8,365 nucleotides of DNA. It comes from Caldifarciminota bacterium (GTDB lineage: Bacteria > Hydrothermota > Hydrothermia > B15-G9 > WFZT01). The notes beneath the pieces are model-generated. The model saw only the letters and a list, made by a program, of their open reading frames with translations. It ran no database searches and had not been told where the DNA came from. The stretch is from positions 1 to 8,365 of the forward strand of contig JALSOY010000210.1 of assembly GCA_026986235.1 (NCBI GenBank), written 5' to 3'. This document shows positions 1-6,231 of this stretch, piece after piece. The stretch's first letter is position 1, and each line of letters opens with the position of its first letter. Position numbers and translations under genes: made by a program.

Positions 1-471
1 CTGATCCACAATGGGGCCTGTGTCCAGCCCTTCGTCCATCACCATCAGGGAGACACCTGTAAGTTTTTCACAATTCATCATTGCCCTTTCAATGGGAGCC
101 GCACCTCTGTACGCAGGTAAGAGAGACGGATGTATGTTCAAAGGATAAAATCCAGGAAGAGAAAGAAGACCTCTTTTTAAAATCTTTCCGTAGTCTGAGA
201 GAAGGATAAAGTCGGGTGTCAACTTTTTAAGCTCTTCAAGAAAATCCTCCCTGTTTGGATCTTCTGGCTGGAGAACTTTTATCCCTGCGGAAGCGGCAGT
301 CTTTTTAACATCCGGATCCAGTAATCTCCTGCCTCTCCCCTTTGGGCGTGGCGGGATTGTTACAACTGCGTCAAATTTTATTCCTTTTTTCAGAAAATAT
401 TTCAGGACGAGGTTGGCGAAATCGCCTGATCCAAAGAAGATCAGCCCACGGAGTGTCTCTGCAAAGTCCAT
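1..471 (-). CDS. fmt: Methionyl-tRNA formyltransferase, N-terminal part (3' end cut by window edge)
   Basis: Fmt transfers a formyl group from 10-formyl-THF to Met-tRNAfMet in the cytoplasm, marking the initiator tRNA. The 157 visible residues stay open to the left edge, so the rest of the catalytic domain and the C-terminal tRNA-binding domain lie outside. The nucleotide-binding start reads FFGSGDF (12-18). The formyltransferase signature NIHPSLLPAYRGAAPIERA (112-130) supplies the expected catalytic N112 and H114, and GLDTGPI (148-154) supplies the catalytic D150. The GAAPI run after YRG favours Fmt over purine GAR transformylase. The only in-frame ATG that includes the FFG strand is at 471. 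It overlaps the 3' end of def by 31 nt and has only AAGAGA directly in front, so translation is probably coupled to def. Residues 92-95 read SDYG where many homologues have AYG, a minor variation. Confidence 0.95.
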   Translation of the reverse strand, partial: MDFAETLRGLIFFGSGDFANLVLKYFLKKGIKFDAVVTIPPRPKGRGRRLLDPDVKKTAASAGIKVLQPEDPNREDFLEELKKLTPDFILLSDYGKILKRGLLSLPGFYPLNIHPSLLPAYRGAAPIERAMMNCEKLTGVSLMVMDEGLDTGPIVDQ

Positions 472-971
472 TCTCTTAAAAGTCTTGCCCTTTCATCGGC
501 CGGCAGGTGGTCTATAAAGAGTACACCGTCAAGGTGATCGAGTTCGTGCTGGATAACCCGCGCGAAGAGGCCATCGGCCTCAAGTTCCCTTTCTACGAGT
601 TTTTTCCGCCTCAGCAAAAGAGTCCTGACGACGATCTTTTCGGGCCTTATAACATTTGCGTAGAGACCGGGAATGGAGAGGCATCCTTCCTCAAACTCCG
701 ATTCACCCACCCTTTCCACGATCACGGGATTGACAAAAACCATGGGTCTTTTACTGATCTCGAGGTACTCTGTATCCACCACGAAAAGCCTCATGGATCT
801 TCCCACCTGAGGAGCGGCAAGGCCTATACCGTTCGCCATTTTCATTGTAATTTCCATCTTTCTGGCAAGCTTTATTATCTCGTCGGTCAGGTCCTCAATG
901 GGCACAGCCTTTTCGCGTAAAACACTATCGCCAAGGATCCTTATAGGCAGGACATCCTTTTTTTCTCTCAT
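441..971 (-). CDS. def: Peptide deformylase
   Basis: Def is a cytoplasmic metal-dependent hydrolase that removes the N-formyl group from nascent proteins. At 176 aa it is a normal bacterial length. All three family motifs are present: GIGLAAPQVG (48-57), EGCLS (95-99, metal ligand C97) and HELDH (142-146, metal ligands H142 and H146, catalytic E143). Nothing essential is missing, so it should be active. The ATG at 971 overlaps the yajC stop in an ATGA arrangement, which suggests translational coupling; the nearest purine-rich stretch upstream (GAGAAGAA) is only a weak ribosome site. The downstream neighbour fmt performs the opposite reaction, and def-fmt pairing is common in bacteria. An alternative start at the codon for V7 would also keep the whole conserved domain. 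Confidence 0.97.
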   Translation of the reverse strand: MREKKDVLPIRILGDSVLREKAVPIEDLTDEIIKLARKMEITMKMANGIGLAAPQVGRSMRLFVVDTEYLEISKRPMVFVNPVIVERVGESEFEEGCLSIPGLYANVIRPEKIVVRTLLLRRKKLVERELEADGLFARVIQHELDHLDGVLFIDHLPADERARLLREWTLQRHSVG

Positions 972-1336
972 TTCTTCTCTTTTTTCTCCTCACCTGCTTC
1001 AGGTTTCAAAACGGCCCTTATTGCCGACTTTTCCACTTTTATCACAACACTCTGGTTTCCACCTGTAACCTGTCCGACCTTTAGATTAACGATGTTGTCG
1101 TCAATCCTCTGGATCGTGCCGATAATTCCACCTGAAGTGATCACCCTGTCCCCCTTCTTGAGGGCAGCGAGCATCGCCTTCCTCTTTTTCTCCGCCCTTG
1201 ACTGGGGGTATATGAGGAGCAGGTAAAAGATCACAAAAATGAAGATAAGTGGTAAAAGTGCCCTGAAAATGTCACCGCCTCCCTGCTCCTGGGCAAAAAG
1301 TGGTGCGAATATAAGTATTGCAATCAACTTTCTCAT
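968..1336 (-). CDS. yajC: Sec translocon accessory subunit YajC
   Basis: YajC is a small inner-membrane protein that associates with SecDF in the Sec translocon; its exact contribution is not settled. This 122-aa protein has the family layout: one strong membrane helix (about 26-43), the conserved exit PQSRAEKKRK (44-53), then a cytoplasmic domain with GDRVITSGGIIGTI (62-75), which is diagnostic. The C-terminus is a charged Lys/Glu tail. Residues 1-15 form an additional hydrophobic stretch after MRK, which may be a signal peptide or a second membrane segment. The start is well supported by an AAAGGAGG sequence just upstream. The gene begins 12 nt after the Omp85 fusion gene and ends inside the def start codon. 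YajC is often beside secD/secF, but here def and fmt follow instead. Confidence 0.93.
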   Translation of the reverse strand: MRKLIAILIFAPLFAQEQGGGDIFRALLPLIFIFVIFYLLLIYPQSRAEKKRKAMLAALKKGDRVITSGGIIGTIQRIDDNIVNLKVGQVTGGNQSVVIKVEKSAIRAVLKPEAGEEKKEKK

Positions 1337-1340
1337 GTTT

Positions 1341-1348
1341 CCTCCTTT
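1341..1348 (-). promoter_or_regulatory. Strong Shine-Dalgarno site for yajC
   Basis: On the minus strand the intergenic stretch reads AAAGGAGGAAAC and then ATG. This near-perfect anti-16S match starts right after the TGA of the upstream gene and fixes the yajC start at 1336. It is the best ribosome site in the window and may give YajC synthesis that does not depend on translation of the large upstream gene. Confidence 0.8.
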
Positions 1349-4114
1349 TCAAAATTCCTCTCCTATTGTTAAGGTGTGCACCCATCTACCGGAAAAATCT
1401 CTGAAATCAGTGGGTTTTGCAATGTTATACATCAATATGCCGATCCCAAGGTTTAATCTGATACTGAATCCATAGTCACCTTTAAGGTCGTTTAGTTTAA
1501 AGCCACCTGAATTCCCTGTGAAGGGTTTGAATCTACTTCCATCGTCCCAGGCCGCTCCGAGATCCACAAAAAGAGCCCCTCTCACACCTTCAAGCTGTAA
1601 TGGTAAAGGAAAGGCCATTTTCAGGATGTCAATAAAAGGAACCCTGAGCTCAAAATTCATGAGAAGGGCGTGAGTTCCGTAAAAACTGTAATAATCGTAT
1701 CCCCTGAGTGTGCCTGGACCCCCAAGATAGAAATATCTGGGATTCTTTCCTCCTGACACTCCGTAAACGAACCTGGTGGCAAAAAGGGACCTACGGGTTA
1801 TCCTTATGTAGTGCCTGAAATCCAAGAAAGCGAGACTGTATCCAAGATCCTTATGGTAAACATAGTCCAGCTCGGCATGATACCTCGTCCCTGCCACAGG
1901 TCCCATATATGTGTAAAGCGCATTATCGAATGTGAAACCTGAATACACACTCAAAGGCCATACACTCCCCCACTCCACGGGAAAGTCAAAGGGGTAGAGA
2001 TAACGATAGTAGTAAATTCTTTCCACACCTGCTCCCAGTTCAAACCGTTTAAACTTGTCAAATGGATACCACAACTGACCCATAAGACCATTGGTCTTAT
2101 AAACAATCACCTCGGTGGGGGAAAGGTAATCTGCGCTCCAGTACTGGTAAAATGAGACCCCGTAATCCGTCCTCCTGGGCAGGTGAAGGTAATAAAGCTC
2201 AAAGTTCGAACTTGAAATGTCCCGGGTCAGATCAGAATAAAAAATAAACCTGTTGTCTCCAAGCTCATCAGACACGGAGATGGCAAAAACTCCATTTAAT
2301 CCAAAAGTACTCGAGTACCTTACGATCCCGGTGACCCAGTCTGCTGTAAAGTAAACCTTATAATCCTCCTCTTCGGCAGAGCTGATGGTGGAGAAATCCG
2401 CCTTTTTGAACGGGATCTCCTTTAATTTTACCGGAGTCAACTCCTCCATGGGATCGGGAAGTACATAAATATCCCACCCATCGTTCCACAGCAGGGAGAA
2501 AACCACCCTGTCTTTTGACCAGTCCGGCGTTCTTATCCCGGTGATATAATGCGTTAAAAGTTTTGTCTCCCCTGTATTGAGATTCATTAAAACGAGGTTG
2601 GAGCTCCTTTTCACATTAACAACAAATGTCAGAGTCGTATCGTTTATCAGTACAGGGTCACTGATCTTTCCGTAATACCCGGTGAGCCGTTTTACCATTC
2701 CGTCTTTATAATAGAAAACCGCATAACTACCATAGTAAAGAGTGGCTGAATCACTCGTACTGTTTCTATCGGATACAAAAACAATTCCTTTTCCATCAGG
2801 GGAAAAGGAGGGATCGTGGTCATCAAAGACATCATCTGTTATCCTCTCCCACTCCCCGCTGTCCAGTTTTAACACATATATGTCAGAACTCCCATCCTGA
2901 AGACCTGTAAATACGATCCTCTCACCGTCCGGTGACCACCTGGGTTTGTAGATTGCATCCAGTCCGGGTCTGTAGGTTTTTATTATCCTTTTCTTCCTCA
3001 CATCGAGTATGTGAATCACATCACCCTTTGTGGATCTTGCAGAAAACACTATGTACCTCCCATCAGGAGAAAAATCGAGTCCGGGTTTTAAAAGATGTAT
3101 GTTTTCAAGTGATGGAGTTTTCTCAGCCGATATCAGCTTTCTTATCTCTTTACCGGTGGCAACAGAATAAAGATAAATACTGGTATAACCACCTCTATCA
3201 GAGACAGCGGCGATCAGACTTCCGTCAGGTGAAATGGTGGACGCTATGTTGAAGTAACTCCCCTCCTCCACATGGTCTGTTATTCTCTTACCCCTCCATG
3301 GTATCTCAACTCCTTTGACATCAGGAAAATAAATCTTCTTGAGATAGAGCAAAAACTGTCTGTCAAATTCCTTAAGTGGCATATTGAATGTTTTTTTGAT
3401 CGCTCCCTCAAGACTCCCACTGAATTTCACAGAATGAAAAAACTCGCCTATCTTTTCCTCACCAAACATTTCTGCTATAAATCTGTAAATTGCCTGACCC
3501 TCTTTGTAGTCGATGTACCCGTAAACATTATTAAGTTCCTCGATGGAAAGAATCTTATCGTTAATGACGAGATCCTTTATGTAAATGTCCGCCTCATCAT
3601 CCCACCCCTGGGAGAGGTACTCCGCCATACCTTCCATAACCCATAGGGGAATCCTCAATGAAGATGCGGTTGAAATCGGGCTTTTTAAATTTTTAAAGAG
3701 TATGTTGTACTGGAATACATGAACGAGTTCGTGGGCAAGAACATGACGAAAGTCATCGTAGGAACCTGTAAACGGGACGACGACACGGTTTTTAAAGACT
3801 TCCGTAAATCCTCCCACACCTTCCTCTATCAGGTCGAGAATAACATTGGTCTGCTCAAAGTCGTTCTGACACCTGTAGATGATTACGGGAGTCTTGCCCT
3901 CTATTTTGACCTTCAGGATCTCAGAGTACTTTTGAAAATAGTCCTCCAGAATCGTGCCTGCAAACCTGGCAAGACCCTCTTCCCCTTCATAGTTGAATAT
4001 CTTAAAGTGCCGGGTTTCAAGCACTCTCCAGTGAAAATCCCTGTACTGAACCTTGTTTTTCCCGAAGGAATAGTACTGGGAAAAGAGGAGGGTAACGGCG
4101 ATCAAAAAAGACAT
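1349..4114 (-). CDS. Secreted fusion: gluzincin-type (peptidase MA-like) metalloprotease, TolB/WD40-like propeller and Omp85/BamA-type outer-membrane β-barrel
   Basis: The 921-aa protein shows three parts. A short hydrophobic N-terminus (1-12) probably acts as an export signal. Residues about 25-265 form a metallopeptidase-like domain with HELVH (128-132) and WVMEGMAEYLS (158-168), so zinc ligands H128, H132 and probably E161, with E129 catalytic. Residues about 285-555 hold roughly six propeller blades, with SPDG tags at 295, 349, 394 and 438 and a degenerate one at 532. Residues about 585-921 look like a membrane β-barrel of Omp85 type, with LGGPGTLRGYDYY (797-809, the lid-loop RGY motif), GALFVDLGAAW (846-856) and a terminal Phe. 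I see no POTRA repeats between propeller and barrel. The ATG at 4114 lies 2 nt after the M23 stop with no clear ribosome site, so coupling is likely. The general architecture is seen in uncharacterised proteins of several phyla; the substrate is unknown. Confidence 0.85.
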   Translation of the reverse strand: MSFLIAVTLLFSQYYSFGKNKVQYRDFHWRVLETRHFKIFNYEGEEGLARFAGTILEDYFQKYSEILKVKIEGKTPVIIYRCQNDFEQTNVILDLIEEGVGGFTEVFKNRVVVPFTGSYDDFRHVLAHELVHVFQYNILFKNLKSPISTASSLRIPLWVMEGMAEYLSQGWDDEADIYIKDLVINDKILSIEELNNVYGYIDYKEGQAIYRFIAEMFGEEKIGEFFHSVKFSGSLEGAIKKTFNMPLKEFDRQFLLYLKKIYFPDVKGVEIPWRGKRITDHVEEGSYFNIASTISPDGSLIAAVSDRGGYTSIYLYSVATGKEIRKLISAEKTPSLENIHLLKPGLDFSPDGRYIVFSARSTKGDVIHILDVRKKRIIKTYRPGLDAIYKPRWSPDGERIVFTGLQDGSSDIYVLKLDSGEWERITDDVFDDHDPSFSPDGKGIVFVSDRNSTSDSATLYYGSYAVFYYKDGMVKRLTGYYGKISDPVLINDTTLTFVVNVKRSSNLVLMNLNTGETKLLTHYITGIRTPDWSKDRVVFSLLWNDGWDIYVLPDPMEELTPVKLKEIPFKKADFSTISSAEEEDYKVYFTADWVTGIVRYSSTFGLNGVFAISVSDELGDNRFIFYSDLTRDISSSNFELYYLHLPRRTDYGVSFYQYWSADYLSPTEVIVYKTNGLMGQLWYPFDKFKRFELGAGVERIYYYRYLYPFDFPVEWGSVWPLSVYSGFTFDNALYTYMGPVAGTRYHAELDYVYHKDLGYSLAFLDFRHYIRITRRSLFATRFVYGVSGGKNPRYFYLGGPGTLRGYDYYSFYGTHALLMNFELRVPFIDILKMAFPLPLQLEGVRGALFVDLGAAWDDGSRFKPFTGNSGGFKLNDLKGDYGFSIRLNLGIGILMYNIAKPTDFRDFSGRWVHTLTIGEEF

Positions 4115-4116
4115 AA

Positions 4117-5025
4117 TCAGTCGTAAAGCACCGTGTCAGGAATAATGTACTTAATGGGATTTATGGGTCTCCCCATAACTCTGACTTCATAGTGAAGATG
4201 CGGACCAGTTGATCGGCCCGTATTACCCACATATCCAATTACCTGACCTCTTCTGACGAACTGTCCCTGTCTTACCGCTGATCTGCTACAGTGTCCATAC
4301 CTCGTGGTAACACCAAAGCCGTGGTCTATTTCTATCAAAAGACCGTAGCCTCTTACCCATCTCACACTTTTCACGATACCGTCTGCCGGAGCAACAATAG
4401 GCGTACCCTCAGGTGCGGATATGTCAATACCGTCGTGATGCTTGATCTTTCCTGTGAATGGATCCCTTCTGAAACCGAAGGGGGATGTAAGTATGCCACT
4501 CGTAGGATAAATGGATGGCGTGTGCCTTCTCAATCTGGAATCCCTCGCAAGTTTACTGTGGATCTTTGAAAGACTCTTGAGCTCGTAGTCAGAGTACTTT
4601 AGCATACGGTTGAGCTCCGTATCAAGGTTAAAAAGGTCTCTATCGAGAGAATCCTCCGGAATCTCAAGAGTTCCACCAATACCCATCTGCTTCTGGGCAG
4701 GAGGAATTAAAGGGAGCTCCGCTATGGTCCTGAGCTTATTATCCCAATCGTAAATCCTGTCAAGTTTCTCCTTAATCAACGCAACCTTACTCTTCATCTC
4801 CTCTAAACTCTTTTTCAGCTTACCGTTTTCCCTCTCCAGACTCACCTGCCTTCTGTAATCCACCTCAAGGGTCACATACCTGTAGGTTGCAAAGCTAAAA
4901 GCGCCGAGGAGGATGATAAAAACTGTTAAAAAAGAATAAATTTTCAATGGGGTAAGCTTTATTTCCTTCGGTGTAGCATGAGGGTCGGATGGTACTATCT
5001 TTATGTCGTATTTGAATTTTTTCAT
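4117..5025 (-). CDS. Membrane-anchored M23 (LytM-type) peptidoglycan endopeptidase
   Basis: This is a 302-aa zinc endopeptidase of the lysostaphin/LytM family, expected to cut peptide cross-links of peptidoglycan in the periplasm. A basic cytoplasmic N-terminus (1-28) is followed by one membrane helix (about 29-47) and a coiled-coil stretch rich in Lys and Glu (about 55-92). The M23 domain spans about 174-292. All metal-site residues are present: H197 and D201 in HHDGID, H245 in RYGHC, and HLHYE (276-280) with H276 and H278. An intact site argues for an active enzyme rather than an inactive LytM activator such as EnvC or NlpD. The gene follows uppP after 76 nt and appears to have its own promoter. 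The next gene starts 2 nt after its stop. MepM-like or Csd-like functions are possible, but the sequence does not decide between them. Confidence 0.92.
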   Translation of the reverse strand: MKKFKYDIKIVPSDPHATPKEIKLTPLKIYSFLTVFIILLGAFSFATYRYVTLEVDYRRQVSLERENGKLKKSLEEMKSKVALIKEKLDRIYDWDNKLRTIAELPLIPPAQKQMGIGGTLEIPEDSLDRDLFNLDTELNRMLKYSDYELKSLSKIHSKLARDSRLRRHTPSIYPTSGILTSPFGFRRDPFTGKIKHHDGIDISAPEGTPIVAPADGIVKSVRWVRGYGLLIEIDHGFGVTTRYGHCSRSAVRQGQFVRRGQVIGYVGNTGRSTGPHLHYEVRVMGRPINPIKYIIPDTVLYD

Positions 5026-5101
5026 AGCAGGGCAACCTTTAGTTTAAAATCGGCCATTTATAATGTCAAGCTACAGAGCCTTTTCCACAGAAGGCAAATT
5101 T
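5026..5101. other. Intergenic gap between uppP and the M23 gene
   Basis: The 76-nt spacer holds the promoter described at 5041-5069. Near the uppP end there is a small imperfect inverted repeat (GCCTT and AAGGC around an 8-nt loop) without a following T-run, so I do not call a terminator. An AAAGG sequence lies about 10 nt before the M23 ATG and would be the only candidate ribosome site, although it may coincide with the transcript start. Confidence 0.6.
5041..5069 (-). promoter_or_regulatory. Sigma70-like promoter for the M23/Omp85-fusion/yajC/def/fmt unit
   Basis: Reading the minus strand, a perfect -35 hexamer TTGACA (5069-5064) is followed after exactly 17 nt by TAAACT (5046-5041), which matches the TATAAT box at 4 of 6 positions. 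It lies in the only sizeable gap of the gene array. The predicted transcript start, about 5036-5033, is only about 8-10 nt before the ATG at 5025, so the mRNA leader would be very short. Confidence 0.65.
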
Positions 5102-5845
5102 TTAGATGAAAAAGAGGAGCACACCCAGTAAGAGTGTATAATACGCAAAATAGTGAAGCTTCCTGACAAGAACCACCTTCTTTAAGACCATAATTGCAAG
5201 GAGACCGGACACGAGAGCAGCGAGGAATCCGGCCATGTATCCATAGCTCAAAGCAACACCGGATAGTTCTTTTGCCTTCAAAACCGCCGCCCCTGATATG
5301 GCAACTATGGAAAGGAGAAAAGAAAAGGAGAAGGCCTTTGACGGCTGGATACCCAGGAGTAACCCAGCTGTTATCGTGGCTCCTGATCTCGATATACCCG
5401 GTAAAATCGCAAAAGACTGGGCTATGCCGATCAAAATGGCATCCCGGATGGTGATATTCTCCCTCGTCCCTTTCGCCCACCTCGTACTCAGGAGTATAAA
5501 ACCGTTGATCACAAAAAAGTACCTTACCCACCTGATAGACTCAAAAAGCCTCTCAAAAAGGTCACCTCCCAGAAACCCGACTAATCCAGCGGGAATTGTT
5601 CCGACGGCAATAAGGACAAGTGGCTGATCCCGTAGAGAGTACTTTTTAAAGTCGAATATTTCAACGATATCACGCCAGAGATAGATCACTACCGCGATGA
5701 GGGTGGCCAGGTGTAGAAACACCTCAAAAGTAATCCCCGGAAAACGCACCTTAAAGAGGTTTTCAAAAACAACGAGATGGCCCGACGAGGATACCGGCAA
5801 AAACTCCGTTAAGCCCTGAATTAAACCGAGAAGAAGGTATTTCAA
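5102..5845 (-). CDS. uppP: Undecaprenyl-diphosphatase (UppP/BacA family)
   Basis: UppP dephosphorylates undecaprenyl diphosphate at the inner membrane, recycling the lipid carrier for peptidoglycan and other envelope polymers; the family also underlies bacitracin resistance. The 247-aa protein is slightly shorter than the usual 260-275 aa and is made almost entirely of membrane helices. The two signature regions are intact: QGLTEFLPVSSSGHL (10-24), with the (E/Q)xxxE motif at Q10 and E14 plus H23, and LPGISRSGAT (148-157), with the essential R153. The start codon is TTG at 5845. It overlaps the merR stop as TTGA and is preceded by GGAGAGG at a good distance, and the QGLTE motif needs this N-terminus. 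It shares an envelope theme with the flanking slt and M23 genes. Confidence 0.96.
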   Translation of the reverse strand: MKYLLLGLIQGLTEFLPVSSSGHLVVFENLFKVRFPGITFEVFLHLATLIAVVIYLWRDIVEIFDFKKYSLRDQPLVLIAVGTIPAGLVGFLGGDLFERLFESIRWVRYFFVINGFILLSTRWAKGTRENITIRDAILIGIAQSFAILPGISRSGATITAGLLLGIQPSKAFSFSFLLSIVAISGAAVLKAKELSGVALSYGYMAGFLAALVSGLLAIMVLKKVVLVRKLHYFAYYTLLLGVLLFFI

Positions 5846-6231
5846 TATACCTCTCCGATCTCTTTCTTGATCCTTGCAATTTCATCCAGAAGCCTTCTAA
5901 TATCCCCCTTAAGTGATCTCAAAAATGTCCTGAGTGCCCGGTTGTAAAAATCTGCATTGTGGATCTCCCTGAGCTGGTAACTGATCTTTTTCAGGTCCTC
6001 GCCGCTGTCCTGAAGTGCCTTTACTATCAGAGCAATCTGAATATCCCTTCTCGTGTATCTTCTTTTTCCACCCTTTCTGACCGGCCTCAAAAGACCGTGC
6101 TCTTTTTCCCAGTACCTCAGCTGTTCAGGCTTCACACCAACAATCTCTGCAACCTCTGATATCTTCCAGTAAAGTTTTTCGGGGTTGTCTTGCATTCCAT
6201 AAAGGGTATAACTACGAAGCCTTACGGTCAA
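5842..6231 (-). CDS. Short MerR-family transcriptional regulator
   Basis: The protein has an N-terminal winged helix-turn-helix of MerR type at about residues 21-75. KISEVAEIVGV (23-33) is the recognition HTH, LRYWEKE (38-44) follows, and RRYTRRDI (57-64) forms the wing and second helix start. The rest (about 97-126) is a basic amphipathic helix that likely forms a dimerising coiled coil. There is no effector domain and no metal-binding cysteine, so this is not a CueR- or MerR-type metal sensor; it resembles the short one-domain MerR proteins. The start drawn is TTG at 6231, supported by GGGAGAAG six nt upstream and overlapping the slt 3' end by 20 nt. An ATG at 6195 (117 aa) keeps the whole HTH but has no good ribosome site. 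Its position between slt and uppP suggests local envelope regulation, but no operator was identified. Confidence 0.88.
   Translation of the reverse strand: MTVRLRSYTLYGMQDNPEKLYWKISEVAEIVGVKPEQLRYWEKEHGLLRPVRKGGKRRYTRRDIQIALIVKALQDSGEDLKKISYQLREIHNADFYNRALRTFLRSLKGDIRRLLDEIARIKKEIGEVY
5850..5856 (-). promoter_or_regulatory. Ribosome site deciding the TTG start of uppP
   Basis: The minus strand reads GGAGAGG, then TATA, then TTG AAA TAC. The site lies inside the last codons of merR. It supports TTG at 5845 as the true start, since no in-frame ATG lies near enough to preserve the first catalytic motif. Confidence 0.7.

Noticed and set aside
507..920. 137-codon open frame on the plus strand
   Set aside because: It lies entirely antisense to def, whose catalytic motifs are intact, and shows no recognisable domain.
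2932..4126. Several plus-strand frames of 106-135 codons
   Set aside because: All are antisense to the large metalloprotease/Omp85 gene, lack convincing domains or ribosome sites, and have shadow-like composition (many Cys, His and Ser).
4117..5025. M23 protein as an inactive LytM-type activator (EnvC/NlpD-like)
   Set aside because: All zinc-site residues (H197, D201, H276, H278, with H245) are present, so an active endopeptidase is the simpler reading.
5074..5096. Inverted repeat GCCTT/AAGGC after uppP as a terminator
   Set aside because: The stem is only five pairs with an 8-nt loop and no T-run follows, so it does not meet the form of an intrinsic terminator.
5058..5531. 157-codon minus-strand frame overlapping uppP
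   Set aside because: It is out of frame with uppP, which has clear signature motifs. Its Cys- and Gly-rich translation looks like a frame shadow.
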